NCBI GenBank assembly: GCA_944470555.2
Contig: OX104131.1
Span: forward strand, 20,018,515 to 20,082,514
Direction: 5' to 3'
Origin: Heterobilharzia americana
Taxonomy: Eukaryota; Platyhelminthes; Trematoda; Strigeidida; Schistosomatidae
Length of the DNA stretch: 64,000 bases
A program made the translations under genes and the position numbers. The notes under the pieces were generated by a model, which was given only the letters and a program-made list of their open reading frames with translations, was not told the origin of the DNA and did no database searches. This document shows positions 1 to 11,326 of the stretch, one piece after another; positions within the stretch are counted from its first letter, which is position 1, and each line of letters starts with the position of its first letter.

Positions 1-382
1 ATTGATAGTTGTGAAGAGCTAATAAGAAGAGTGAACAGCCGAGACATGAAAAAACAGGAGAACTAAGCATTAAATAATAGGTTAAAGCGAAATGGGGATA
101 TGTGTGGAGTTACATGTGACTACGATCGACTTCATTAAATGCTTTCAACCTCCGATTTCTGCTCGGTTGTTTGGCCACCTTCGAACTTAATCCACACTAC
201 TACTATTGGCATGCAGCATTGAAGTAGGTGGTGATTTAATGTACATATACGAAAGATAACCTGGCGATTCTTGTATATCATTTTATTCGTAACCTCCACT
301 GCGAATATTGAGAGCTTTTCACTAGTCATCTGATTATTAAGAGACTCACTTTGTGAAGATTAGAAAAAAGTAGAAAACCGCT

Positions 383-545
383 GAGCAACCTTGTGCATAT
401 ACGTGCGGCACATAGTGAGCCACACCTAGTGTGTAAAGAGTAGTGATACTAACTGGCTGCTCAAGATTCGGTAGGTGGGGCAGGGCTCGAACTCGTGACC
501 CATCGGTTGAAAGTCATCTACCTAAACCAATGAGCCACGCCTCTA
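383..545 (-). mobile_element. tRNA-derived SINE, family C
   Basis: On the minus strand this has a tRNA-like head (GTGGCTCATTGGTTTAGG as box A; GGGTTCGA-like box B seen as tcgaactcgtgacc on plus). A shared tail containing CACTATGTGCCGCACG and TGCACAAGG follows. At least seven more copies occur in the window on both strands, including the best-preserved head at 58,432. Pol III transcription and mobilisation in trans are inferred from the tRNA-like boxes. Confidence 0.7.
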
Positions 546-548
546 CTC

Positions 549-884
549 AACGGGAATACTTGATCACTTTACAGAGACAACTTTAGTATGTAGTATGCCT
601 AGAATTAGAAAATAATTATTCAATCACACTAAGTATGTGCATTAAATATCTCGTTTTCCTGTTTAAACATATGTATCGACAATCTGAAGGCTGGTTTTAA
701 ACGGCTTTTTCAAGAAACAAGCTATTACCTGTCGCTGCAATTATGTAGGCTGGTTCAATACGAGTTAAAGTAGGTACAGAAGTTAACAGGTAAGAATTAC
801 AAATATTTTGCAACTCAAAACGTAGATCATCGATAGTTAATAAAACCTTTTTTCAGAACATTGAAAATTCCTATTTAGACAATT
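549..884. other. No recognised feature
   Basis: This is AT-rich sequence with no open frame, repeat or RNA motif that I recognise. Confidence 0.4.
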
Positions 885-944
885 AGAGAAAAGACTGATT
901 GAGCGAAGATATATATTCCTCTTCAATAAGATCTTCGTCTTTGG

Positions 945-947
<3 letters not shown>

Positions 948-1033
<86 letters not shown>
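948..1033. repeat. (AT)n microsatellite, about 43 units
   Basis: This is an uninterrupted AT dinucleotide run. It sits inside the left PLE arm at the place where the opposite arm has only AATATTAG, so it looks like expansion of a short AT stretch within the element. It creates a meaningless Tyr/Ile-alternating open frame. Confidence 0.97.
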
Positions 1034-1037
<4 letters not shown>

Positions 1038-1499
1038 TCAAAATGCCAATCAAGCAGTGGGAAGGGCGGGGTTGATAAACAGTGATTATAGATTTTAAGT
1101 AAGTCACATGATGATAATTTTTTGACACTGTTATATTGTGGAATAAGATTACCAAAATCTTCATGTCGTAAATTCCTGAAGCCTCTTTCAACCAATCCTT
1201 TTGTTGCGAATTCTCAGGAAGAAACATGTGAACCAACGTGTAGATATCAAATTAGTTGAAGAGACGAAAACCAATAGGATATTCAAACTTGGAAAGGTCT
1301 GGAAATAGACAAAGCCACTGTAAATATATAAAAGCCTTGTATTTTGTACATATATTTGACGTTGCAATACACCTCTTTTATGACCTCTTATTACATTTAG
1401 CGAGAAACTGAGCAAACGGCAAGAGGTGGAATCTGAAGGTTATTGTCAAAGGATCAATAAATACATAATTCAAGTTATACCAAGCAGTATTTATTGGTG

Positions 1500-1735
1500 T
1501 ACTTGTTATTCTCTGTTGTTTTATTGGACCGAATTGTTCGACTTCTATTGGCTTATGGCCTCCTGTGTGGATGCCTCGATATTGCCTGAATGGTAATTAT
1601 GATCATTTGCTTGGTTGTGGCTAGCAGAGGAATTCAGGACGCGTGTTTCGTCCAACTTAGGACTCGTCAGCTGGATGTACCTGCACCTCAGTGAGTGTTG
1701 TTCTCACTGAGACTCGACAGCAATAAATAATACCC
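1500..1735 (-). mobile_element. Hammerhead SINE (Sm-alpha type), left member of a pair
   Basis: The minus-strand copy contains the hammerhead module at about 1,628-1,680 and then the usual 3' tail (CAGGAGG.CATAAGCC, GAACAATTCGGTCC, AACAACAGAG) running left. It is divergent to the copy at 1,720-1,925. Sm-alpha SINEs of schistosomes are known to carry self-cleaving hammerhead ribozymes behind a tRNA-like pol III promoter. Confidence 0.85.
1628..1680 (-). ncRNA. Hammerhead ribozyme with intact core
   Basis: Read on the minus strand: CATCCAG, then CTGACGA, stem II GTCC/GGAC, GAAA, the very short stem III AC-ACGC-GT, then the C of the GTC cleavage site, then CTGAATTCC closing stem I against the upstream side. 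All invariant core positions are present. The minimal stem III is typical of the schistosome SINE ribozymes. Confidence 0.8.
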
Positions 1736-1925
1736 ATTGTACAAGATGTGGCTATCGCACCTCTGTGGATAACGCCTTGGCGTTTGCGGCAATGGGTACG
1801 AGGTTCGAGTCCCAGTGGGAACAATATCGCTCACCGGGGTGCAAGTACATCCAGCTGACGAGTTCCAAGTAGGACGAAACGCGCGTCCTGGATTCTCCTG
1901 CCAGCCAAAACCAAGCAAATTATCA
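1720..1925 (+). mobile_element. Hammerhead SINE (Sm-alpha type), right member of a pair
   Basis: The plus-strand copy has a decayed tRNA-like head (TGGATAACGCCTTGGCGTTT; box B GAGGTTCGAGTCCC at 1,799-1,812) followed by the hammerhead at 1,845-1,900. It stands head-to-head with the copy at 1,500-1,735. The pair interrupts the left PLE arm, so it inserted after the PLE. Confidence 0.85.
1845..1900 (+). ncRNA. Hammerhead ribozyme with intact core
   Basis: The order is TACATCCAG, CTGACGA, a stem II of GTTCC/GGAC, GAAA, stem III AC-GCGC-GT, cleavage site GTC, then CTGGATTC pairing back with ATCCAG. The core is intact; stem II has one extra T on its 5' side. Confidence 0.82.
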
Positions 1926-2125
1926 TGTACCAAGCAGTCACTATAAGAATATAACAAGTGACAACAAATGTATAAAACGTGGCGACGGGGTTATAACAAA
2001 AATCAAGATGTAAATAATCAACAGAGTAATTATGATTAAAAATGGTAATAATCATATGAAACATGTATAATAACTGTCAAAGTAAATGCAGGGTTTTCAT
2101 ATCGAGTGGTCGTTCGTAAAAAACG

Positions 2126-2335
2126 CAGTGGCTGAATGGTTAACGCGTTCGCTGGGAATACTGAAGGTCCTGAGTTGGACCCCCTAGCTAGACCGTGGGT
2201 ACGTACTGTTGAGGAGTTGCATACTGGGATGAAACAGCTTTCCAGTGCTTCCAGGTTTTCAATGGTCCCCCAACTGATGTCAGTCCATGATGAATACTTC
2301 CTGAAAATTAAAATCCCCACTCATCTCAAAAATAA
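2126..2335 (+). mobile_element. Hammerhead-like SINE, family D, single copy
   Basis: This has a tRNA-like head (GTGGCTGAATGGTTAACGCG) and then GGTACGTACTGTTGAGGAG...GGGATGAAACAGCT, the hammerhead-related module of family D. The core is damaged (TTGAGGA instead of CTGAGGA). It ends with the shared tail TCAGTCCATGATGAATACTTCC. It sits within the left PLE arm and is the only family D locus here without a visible inverted partner. Confidence 0.7.
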
Positions 2336-3115
2336 ATAATTACCTAAGAATAAGAAAGCAAAGGAGAATTGATGTTCTGCCATTTCCATGTGCAATTATA
2401 AATTCAACTGCTCCGGTGGAGCTAGTTACATTGGGCGAACACGATGAGGTAGGTTCATCGTCGAATTTCTGAGCACTACCTATCATGGTTGAATAATAAA
2501 GATATCCATACTTGCACACTTGGTTGACCCTGGACATCAAGTGGATACCAGAAAGGCATTCAAAATGGCTCATCGTATACCAATAAATTTACGACAGGGA
2601 TTACGCATTCGCTTACTTCAAATAGCAGAGGCGATTTAAAAACCTGACCTTTGTTTTCGAAAGAGGTTTGTCCAACCACTTTCATTATCGTGGTCGTCAA
2701 CATCATGTAACTTTGAGTATTACAGAATACACCTCTTCTCCCTTTGTTCTATCAGTATTCATTTGCTTTCTTATTCTTAGGTAATTATTTATTGTTTATG
2801 AATGGCCACTCGATATGAAAGCACTTCATTTACTTTACCAGTTACTATGCAATTCACCTAAGAATTACTTGTTTCACATTATTATAATTACTATTTTTAG
2901 TCATGTATATTTACTTTGTTGATTATTTGCATCTTGATCTCCCAAACTTATCATCTTCATGTGATTTACTTAAAATCATTAATTATTGTTTATCAACTCC
3001 CTAATATTTGGTTGGTTTTTTGATTGGATTGTAAACTTGTAATATTAGTGTAGAGCTAAAGACGAAGACCTAATTGAAGAGGAACATTTTTTCGCTCAAT
3101 CAGTCTTTTTCTAAA

Positions 3116-3589
3116 ACCTTTATTCTCTTTTCTGCTCTCAATGTTTTCCGACCGAATAAATTAGATATTATGGGGAAATTATCTCGAATACAAAACATTA
3201 TCCATATGAAGATACTTACTGACGTATTTCTGTCCAACGGTTGCAGATACAGACCATTATACTCAGAGTTGTTATGCACACATTTTATGAAAGCACCGCA
3301 TAAATTGGATTTAGCGTCCTTTAGCTTTACTGAAAAATAAAATAAAAAGTATGGAGTAAATGAGCAAACAAAAATGGTGTACTGAATCATCCGGAAATTG
3401 GAAACGTTTATTAGGATGTAAAATGGACAAATTCGTGAAAGTAAAAGTACTCTTGAGACTAAAGAAACATAAGAATTTTTTTGCCACAAGATACCTAATC
3501 GTATGAATGATGAATGAGCAAAAGAAATGTAGTTATTTCACCTACAGCAGTGACTCATTAAATAATTTTCTTGCCCAGTTGCTGATGTG
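3116..3589. other. Unassigned; open frames without recognised homology
   Basis: Overlapping frames on both strands (a 129-codon frame on minus at 3,100-3,489) have no motif I recognise. The minus frame overlaps the PLE terminus, so it is unlikely to be a gene. Confidence 0.3.
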
Positions 3590-4830
3590 GTGTATGTTTA
3601 CACGGACATGGCTGATTTCTGATACAGACAGACACGATCAACGTAAAACCTCGCATACAAGTGCATCACCACAGGTTGTCACACTTCATAGTAGGATACA
3701 CAGAATAAGTAGAAAGAAGACTGATAACAAAGACGGAAGTATGTGTAAGAATAAGCAATTTGGAGACAAAGGTTACTGCAAATATCCAAGCGTTTAAGAC
3801 GTCAAAGAGTGAATACATTTGCACCGCTGAGACCGGATTTCAGCCACGTTACAAAACGTTCTGAACCATTGATTCCTATCGTTCGGCGACCCCAACTACG
3901 CAGTCTACGTCTCCCCACACGACTCAGACTAACAGTCAGAGATTTCATCGACTGGTGCCACGTCTTGTTCTGGCCAACGTGAACCTTCTTCCAACTTAAT
4001 TCAACTTTCTCTAGCATGGCATGTCGAAGTAGGTGATGACTTGGCATGTGCAACACATGTCCAAGTCACTTCCGTCGCCTTGCCTTTCTGGTCTAGTACC
4101 CTTCATCTGACCTAAACATTGCACATACGGTGATTTCACTGAACACTAGCAATGGTACGAAAACATCTGGGATGAAAACCCTGGAATTCTTTCGTGTCTT
4201 CTGATTTTAATGGGCATTCCTCACAGTCGTATAACAGGACAGAACGGACTTCAGTGCAGTATACTCGTTCTTTTATAGAGTCAGATATTTCACCAGTTGG
4301 CGCCACAGATGATTTAAGTTGGCAAATACTAAACAAGCCTTCTGTATCCAAGATGAGATTTCGTCAGTAATCTCCCTGTTCGGGCTGATGCGACTCCCGG
4401 TCGGTAGCTGTTACTTTGACATGGTGGTCTGGCTTGCATTTCAAAATGACTCAAGGAGATATACACTGGTTGGAAGGATTGTTTTCTCCAGGTCCTATCA
4501 TGCCAGAAAGATTTGTTGGATAGTAGTAAGACGAAAAGCAGTTGCCATTGTAGTGTGAATTACTACACTATGATGGGGGTCTGAGGGCGAAGCCGTACTG
4601 CTGCTAGCTAGATGGGGTGTGACAGCAGTAAGGCGTTTTCCTCGGATGACCAGCAGTGCCACACTGATGCCTTTCCAACGGGAATGGGGGATTAGAGAAG
4701 GTCGGTCAAAAAAGATTACACTCCTCCAGTCTTCCGGTGCCAGCGGCATAGGTTTCCTGTATCTGGCGTCAGAACAACCAAATCTAAAAACAACAACCCA
4801 CAAAAGGCCATGTGTAACAGGGCTCAAGCA
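3590..4830 (-). mobile_element. RTE-type retrotransposon fragment (5' UTR joined to 3' part)
   Basis: On the minus strand the lower part reads as the C-terminus of an RTE-like reverse transcriptase (FANLNHLWR, WLGHVLHMPSHHLLRHAM, WKKVHVGQNKTWHQSMKSLT, VGRRRLRSWG) with frameshifts. Its 3' UTR ends in a TGAC-type repeat near 3,625. Upstream, 4,390-4,830 matches the element's 5' region (CATCAGTGTGGCACTGCTGG; the same region recurs at 8,160-8,430 on plus). 5' region and C-terminus sit side by side, so the endonuclease and RT core are deleted. Confidence 0.75.
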
Positions 4831-6944
4831 AAAGTCCCATAGGCTCTATGGTCACAAAGATCTTTTTTCTTTCCAATTTCTGATAATGTTGCATGAAAAG
4901 TTTGTACATCTGGAAGGTTTTCTTAATTCCGGGAAGACATCTTTCCCAACAAATGAGCTTATCTTCTATCGTTTACTTCGTTGGCTAAACGAAGAATTCA
5001 ATCAGCCAAGGAAGATGACTTCTTTTAGATATACCCGCCGGAAGAAAATTCAACTAACTATGCGCCAAAATATTGTTGTAATTACAGATATACATATTCT
5101 ATTCTTCCTTGGAATGATCGGACTTTTACAGGCTTGCTGTTACTTTACACAAGTGCATTAAGGTAGCTAAGCATCCGTACATATACCACGCAAATCATCT
5201 TAACCACTTTTAAACCAAGGACAAGTGAAGAGAATAATTTATAAGGTTTTACGTAAAGAAGAAGAGGTGTTGGTTTAGAATCTGTCAATGCATTACAACT
5301 CTATGTGTTGTCTTTAAGAGACCATACGAATCAGTGGCTTAATATGCTACTGGACATGGCTCAAAACGAAGGTTACTAGTAACCCCACTATGGTTTTTAT
5401 GATTCATTTGCGTAGGTAGTAAGGTGGACTTTAGAGTATGATATCAGTAGAGATGGATTCCATCTTGAAAAAAAGTAGGGAAGACAAATCGGGTGATGAA
5501 AATATGGAATTACAAGCTTAGATGGTTAGCGTTATGCATACTCGGCTTTCTCTACATAAGACATTTTTAGATAACTGAAGCATTGTTCTTGGGGTAGACT
5601 GACAAAGAAATGATCACAACTGAAGAGATTACTGACTGATTGTCTATATCAGTGTAGGAGGGTGTTTGCTATAAATACTTCATAACGCAGAGTACGATAA
5701 ACTGACTCATATACAGATGCTTATTACCAAAGTACACTAAAAAGTTTGTCGGAGCTCTCTAGACCTTTAAGAAAAGTAACTTACGATTCTTTTGAAAGAG
5801 ACGAAGCAAATCTACACGTCCGTTCGTTGAAACTCGTGATTTTGAATCATCTGAATCCAATATGTACACAGAAGCACCAGAAGGAACTTGAGTCTTATTG
5901 ACAGAATATCCTCCTGAGTTTGATAAGGAAGTTAGAGTATGCGGCTCTAAACATGGGCATTTTATGTTAGAAAATACAGCGTTACAAAAATATTAATTCA
6001 CACCGTTATCTACATTCAAACAAATTTTACCCACTTCAAGTAGAGAACCAGCTATGGAAAAGTTAAAGTCAGATACTTTCAGTAAAGTAGCAATGAAGTG
6101 GATGGATGAAAATACCAACACCAGCTATTTCTAAGTGCTGCATATCATATGTGCCAAGTAAGTGTGAACTCACTTGAAAGATATTATTAGTTGTCTAATG
6201 ACACCACTTTTACCCTTGAATACATTTATACCAGATAGATTATAACTAGTTATATTATATCGCGTTTAATATTTCTCATCAGCGTAATATTATTTAATTT
6301 AGTACATGGTGCCTGCTGTTAGTTTATTTATCTCACCTACTAGTGAATGTTTTGAAACCGTAACTGAAGTGCAAAAAGCCAGCAATCTGTCTCGCACGTT
6401 CAGTACTTGGTCAAATTCTAGCAATTAGGTCTACAAATCGATTATCACCCAATCCACACCTTGTGACAAGTTAAAAACTACTTTTAAAACAAGACGATCC
6501 TTACAGGTCCTCGCACGACTGCGCGGGTTGAACCTGTTGCTTATTGACCTATTTACTTGACTTTCAATAATTGGATCACTGATTTAAGCACTGATCCACC
6601 TACACAGACCTGGACAGCTAGGTAGTAATATTTGGCACATACAATAGGTGACTCACTGCTGAGTGCACGAACATGAAAGTTGTGGTTGAATTGTATTTCT
6701 GGATGTTTTGCAAAAATCTAACTTGACGTAGGAATCTGGTTGATAAACTTTTTTTATCGGCTGGAATTAAAAACATTTGTCAAAAGATGGGTAAATTTGT
6801 AGCTGGATGAAGAATCGAAAAGTTACTATGGGATAGTCAGTCAGCACCCTACTAATCACTCACACCATTTCTAATGAGAATTAAATGACTATTTTCAATT
6901 CTTAAGTGATAGGTTCACTGCGTACATTCCTTTGAGTCAGACAT
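4831..6944. other. Long unassigned stretch
   Basis: I see no conserved domain, RNA gene or repeat that I can name. The plus frame at 4,619-5,161 (180 codons) starts antisense to RTE 5' sequence and continues into unknown DNA; I do not treat it as a gene. Confidence 0.35.
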
Positions 6945-7270
6945 ACCAGTGCCGGGCACTTGCGATGTTCTTTGATCTGAAGGCGGTATTAGATATCGAG
7001 ATGCTGTGGTAGCGTCAGTGACCCACAGTCTCTCTACAAGGATGCAAAAAGGTCACCTGACTTTTGCGAACTTACGCTATTTATGGCGCTGCAGTGCTAT
7101 CCAATTGTATATCAAGGGCAGTGCATTACACTGCAGTTCTCTTTGTTCTACTAAATGATCGTGAAATATGAACACCAGAGGTGAAAGACGTGAGAAGGCT
7201 ATTTGTGTTTGACTACCGTTGCCTTTGTAGCACAAGTCATGTGTCGTAGTGCCACGTCAGTAATTCAGGT
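6945..7270 (+). mobile_element. Badly decayed RTE-type RT fragment
   Basis: Short in-frame traces on the plus strand match the RTE reverse transcriptase: FFDLKAVLDIEMLW (family FLDLKAAFDSVDREVLW), then LRYLWR...IKGRVHYTAV and KDVRRLFVFDYRCL (family LRHLWR, IKGRVYCTAVRS, VEDVRRLQVFDHRCLR). Stops and frameshifts separate them, and the catalytic box lies in a missing part. Confidence 0.6.
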
Positions 7271-7739
7271 ATAGAGACAGGCGGAACGGGGTACTCATTT
7301 GGTCAGATGGTGAGTCTTCATCAACTCACGTGGTTCAGATCATCAAGTGGCTTTCAGTAGAAGGACAGTTTTCTGTAGAACTCATCCTTTATCTTATCTG
7401 AACTGACGTTGGTGAGTATGTAAGTAGAGATTGCAAAGAGACAGCGGCAAGTTACACCATTCGTTTTAGTCCTTACTGCACCATTTAGTCGAACAGTGCT
7501 CGGATGACTGTCAACTGGGATTTTATTGGACAGTACACTATCTGCCCTAGTACATTGCTAGAATTACACCTGTACGATCACGACAGCTAGTCATCGGATC
7601 TTTAGAAATTCAAAGAGTGAATTTTGCATATTCACCGTATCGGTCATGTGAAGACAGGTGAATAACCACACTTGATTACTCTGTGGGTGCCTCGGAAACA
7701 CAACACACGCCCATGGCTCGAGATGTCAGAGTTTTGGCC

Positions 7740-8000
7740 ACCGAAGCTTGTTTTTTATTTAAACCGAGGATATGGACATTAAAAACTCTCTTGTATGCAG
7801 TTTGGAGTGGGGTTTCAGAAAACTAGTGATGCTTTTCCGCGAACTCGAATCGTTACCGAGGGCTGCAGAGCAGAATGGGGTAATCGGCGTAGGAATATTG
7901 ACCAGGAGACGTAGATATATGTTAAAAGATACTGAAAGTTGGTAATGATCTGAGAGAACTAGTGTTGATAGAGTTGTGATGACGAATGACACTTACCCAC
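7740..8000 (-). mobile_element. RTE-type ORF, N-terminal fragment
   Basis: The minus strand encodes CSAALGNDSSSRKSI.SFLKPHSKL, which corresponds to SSAAFDNDLSPQNSIPGLL and KPRSKLNIGAFNVRTL in the element at 49,890-52,910. It is the segment just before the apurinic-like endonuclease starts. It faces away from the 5' UTR fragment at 8,160. Confidence 0.55.
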
Positions 8001-8159
8001 TGGTCACATCATGAAAAGTTACTTCTCCTTGAAGTACCTGGAAGAAATCGTATGAGTTAATAGTGATGAGTGACAGTGGACCTCAAGGGACGTCTATTTA
8101 GGGCTGGTTACGTACACTCTCTTTTAAAGTTTGAGATTAAACTTCGGTTGTTCAAAATT

Positions 8160-8430
8160 TAAGTAGAAAACCTGTACCGCCGGGACCGGGAAACCGCAAG
8201 GTTGGGCGAGTGCGCTCTTTTGGGGACCGACCTATTTTAAGCCCAACTTCCTATAAAGATGGCAGTATCACCATGGACTGCTAGTCATCAGCGAGAAACA
8301 ATTAACTGCCGTTGCATTCGATCCAGTCAACAATGTGATCACCTTCAGACGCCCATCATAGCGTAGCAGTTTACACTAAAGGTGGTTTTCTTTGACCACA
8401 AGCGCTTACCTGAATGGGGATTATTTTAAT
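8160..8430 (+). mobile_element. RTE-type 5' UTR fragment
   Basis: The plus-strand blocks GCAGTATCACCATGGACTGC, GAAACAATTAACTGCCG and CGCCCATCATAGCGTAG.AGTTTACAC match the 5' region found on minus at 4,390-4,830. It has no coding content. Confidence 0.55.
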
Positions 8431-9040
8431 TTTCCTTCATGCTTAAGATAATTCTGGCTAGGACAGAGTGGTCAGAAAACGACATCACAAACCTATCAAT
8501 ATTTGTTTATCAGGTGGAAATTCTGAGACCGCCTAGGTATCTTCGGTTAAACCTTACAGGCTTACAATGCATCATCTGGCAGAGGAAGTTACCAGCAAAA
8601 GAGACTTGTTCAGATTATGTGCACGACTGAGGTAATTTAAGAACCCAGTACACTTAACATCTTACATTTTGAACTGCATTTTACATGTGAGAGCTTGTGA
8701 TATATTTTCGTGCAGAATAAGGTACGTTGGATGAATTACGAATCCATAATCAAATGATTTGTAGTCAGGGACTATGACATGCAAGCTAGTTCTGATATAC
8801 AACAGTTCAATTCACCGGTCATCGGTGATGAAGGTTCATCACCATTATACAAACGTTTTGTTTGTGTATGCTTCAATTTTTTCCAACATCGAAACAACTT
8901 AAACGAAATGAGCTCATGAAAAATGTGACTCATATATTACTAAGATGACAGGTCATCTTCGAAGTCACAAAAAAAATTCAAAAACCATAGTCGAATCAAA
9001 CTTAGCGTGAGATTACGCTGGTCAACGACTGGAACTCTTT
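8431..9040. other. No recognised feature
   Basis: The sequence is AT-rich with short frames only. I see nothing I can assign. Confidence 0.35.
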
Positions 9041-9067
9041 ACTCGAACAATGTCGAAAAAAATCGAA

Positions 9068-9215
9068 ATGTACTCAGCAGCCTTGTAAGCATTCGTGCAG
9101 TAGGCAAAGAGCCCTATATTTTGTGTGAGGGTTAGTGATACTACGTGGATGCCCAAAACTCGGTAGGTGGGGCGGAGCTCGAATTCTTGATCATTGGTTG
9201 GTACTCGAATAAATG
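9068..9215 (-). mobile_element. tRNA-derived SINE, family C (diverged)
   Basis: The tail (CAGCCTTGTAAGCATTCGTG, GCAGTAGGCAAAGAGCC) and TTGTGTGAGGGTTAGTGATA match the other family C copies. The head is eroded (CTCGAATTCTTGATCATTGG in place of box B). Confidence 0.65.
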
Positions 9216-9439
9216 GTATTAGCTCTTTTTTGAATGCGTTCAAGGAGAAACTAGACCTTCACAAAGACATTCATGGCAAGAAGTAACAGGGCAAATTAAC
9301 GTGCAAACTTTATATATATATAGTTATGCTTCATACATGATTTGAAATAGATTAAACTGTTGCAATGGTTGAACGACCGAGGACTGTGTGATAGACTCAA
9401 TGACTTGGTTACAGAAATAATGCTTACGACAAATATAAA

Positions 9440-10760
9440 TATTGCCGATATGGACAGTGTACTACAGCTTTCTCAGGAGTTTTTGCCACAGTTACTAAGG
9501 AGCGTGGTAATTGCCCGACGAGAATACTAGGTAACGACACTTATTACCGTACTGGTCTTAAAGGGAACCTTATGCGTTGCGCAGACGCATGGTTGCAACG
9601 TGCTGACTTCCATACCATAGATAATACATGTGAACTTTGATGGTTTATCTGTCTCCGAAAGTTTAAGGTAGCAGCTGTGACCAATATTAGGTCGCACAAT
9701 TGATCCGCATTTTAGCGGTATATTTATGATCGTACTAGGAAGCATAGGGATTTCAATGAATACTCCTAAGAAATTACTTCGGAGTTGACAGATATCTATG
9801 ATGATAAGCTTCATAGTGAACGTCATCACAGGTTCATTGATGTCAAACCTGTAGCTACAGCTTGTGACACGCCTGTACGATCGTACAGAACATACGGCCA
9901 ACCATAATGGCACTGCAAGTTATGATAAGTGTACTGTGAGGGAAATAAGCTTGACAGTAGGATGACTTATCTAAATGATGAGTGTCCTTTGAGGATAGAT
10001 GCTGGATTCCGTCAACAACCTCAAAACATATATCCTGGTAGGTCGGGCCTACAGAATTTGCCTTTTGACGTGATCTTCGCTTTTCCTTTAGGCTGTATGC
10101 ATTTGATTTACTTGGATTTGGTGAAGAAATTTATCAGTCTAGCTAGAATTCGCAGGTAGGAAGGAGAATAGACTGCATAAGAAAACCATACCGGCCTTAG
10201 AGAGTGGAATAAATTAAGTGTAAAGATATTAGACCCAAAGATTTCCAGAGGAAATGTTGCCTACTGAGTGACGCATCTACATGGAGGGCGATTGAGTGCC
10301 GATTGTTTCTTTTGTATTTCGAGGCAAGTCATCCTTAGTGAATTGCTTCCATTACCTGTGTATGCCAAATTTATGCACTTTTCTCTCAGAACATACTTGT
10401 TGTCCTATCCTAAGGTTTGTAGGCAATACTATGAATCCGTGAATCGTAGAATTTTCTTGTAGAGTATGAGGGTTTATATGGAAGGGGACATGTCACCTAC
10501 AATATGCAATCATTGAAGCACATTACAGATGACATGCTTGTACATGGGAACCTAGACAATTTCTCTGCATTCATTTATTAATCTTACATGCAGAGAATAA
10601 GATGCTATCTGGGAAGTAGCAAAGCAGATGACTCAGCGTTATATGCTGAGCAAGTATACATGGAAGAAAAGCTTCACACAATGAAGCCCATTTCTGACAT
10701 GGACGAGTGTAACAGAAGACCTTAGGAGCAGCACAACCCCAACCCTAAAGTACATGTCAA
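9440..10760 (+). pseudogene. CACTA/EnSpm-like transposase remnant
   Basis: Joined traces over three frames match the animal family of large transposases with a YMHLVCLGVVKKL signature. They are FDGLSVSESLR..LWPILGRTI at about 9,635-9,705, NHNGTASYDKCTVR near 9,905, RMTYLNDECPLRIDAGFRQQ at about 9,960, LPFDVIFAFPLGCMHLIYLD at about 10,057, GGRLSADCFF...VILSELLPLPVYAKFM at about 10,285-10,375, and LSYPKVCRQYYESVN at about 10,405. Traces of YMQKIK-type sequence follow to about 10,740. Many stops and frameshifts make it dead. A schistosome CACTA element has been described, but the exact family is my inference. A possible C-terminal continuation lies at 12,170-12,400 (VDGTLV, LLGKSYETLLKCKFY). Confidence 0.55.
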
Positions 10761-11160
10761 GCGCTTATACTCCCGATAACATTGTGAAAGCTAGGTGTCA
10801 ACCTGGACTAGTTATTGACTTTATTGAACCGAGAAAACCATGTTTCTGATCACATAAGGACGCTGTCAATTCCTTCCATAAACCTTTCCCATCAAGTAGT
10901 ATAGGTATATTTAGGTGTCCTACAGTAGGCCATGCACACAGATGCGTTTTCATAGATGACGTCATAGGTAAATGCATTGTGATTCCTTAAAATAACTACG
11001 AAATAGTTATACCGTTGCTGCATACATTTCAATGACGTTCTCACCGCTTGCCACTTCGTTCTCTTTCTAAACGAGGATTGTAATGTAAGCATGACACTCC
11101 ACTACAAATAAACTTATATGAATGCTAGCCATTATTATGCATGATGAATTGCAATCATTA

Positions 11161-11326
11161 GTGGAGCTACGGCTCAGTGGTTAAGGGAGATGACTACTAA
11201 ACATTGAGTCATGGGTCCGAGCTCCGCTCCACCTACCAAAGTTTGAGCAGTCAGGTACTATCATTAACCCTCACAAAGTTTGTGACTCACTGCCTACTGC
11301 ACAGATGTGCACAAAGTGCCTGAGTG
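11161..11326 (+). mobile_element. tRNA-derived SINE, family C
   Basis: The head is GGAGCTACGGCTCAGTGGTT (box A-like); GGGTCCGAGCTCC is in the place of box B. The tail TGTGACTCACTGCCTACTGC and ACAGATGTGCACAAAGTGCC is shared with the other copies. It falls within or just after the CACTA remnant. Confidence 0.75.

Larger units (their letters stand above)
885..3115. mobile_element. Penelope-like element remnant arranged as an inverted pair
   Basis: The left half (885-945, 1,034-about 1,180, 1,976-2,125, 2,336-2,385) is the reverse complement of the right half (2,386-3,115). Both outer ends carry the same terminus (GACGAAGA.CT.ATTGAAGAGGAA and CGCTCAATCAGTCTTTT). The right half begins with a decayed GIY-YIG endonuclease piece on the plus strand (CNYKFNCSGGASYIGRT, then a stop). 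The left arm has been split by an (AT)n run, by hammerhead SINEs at 1,500-1,925 and by another SINE at 2,126-2,335. A similar inverted PLE lies at 36.4-37.7 kb. Confidence 0.75.

Noticed and set aside
883..1236. 117-codon minus frame with long Tyr/Ile repeat
   Set aside because: It is a translation of the (AT)n run plus PLE terminus.
4619..5161. 180-codon plus frame
   Set aside because: The first part is antisense to an RTE 5' UTR; the remainder has no recognisable domain and no exon-like signals.
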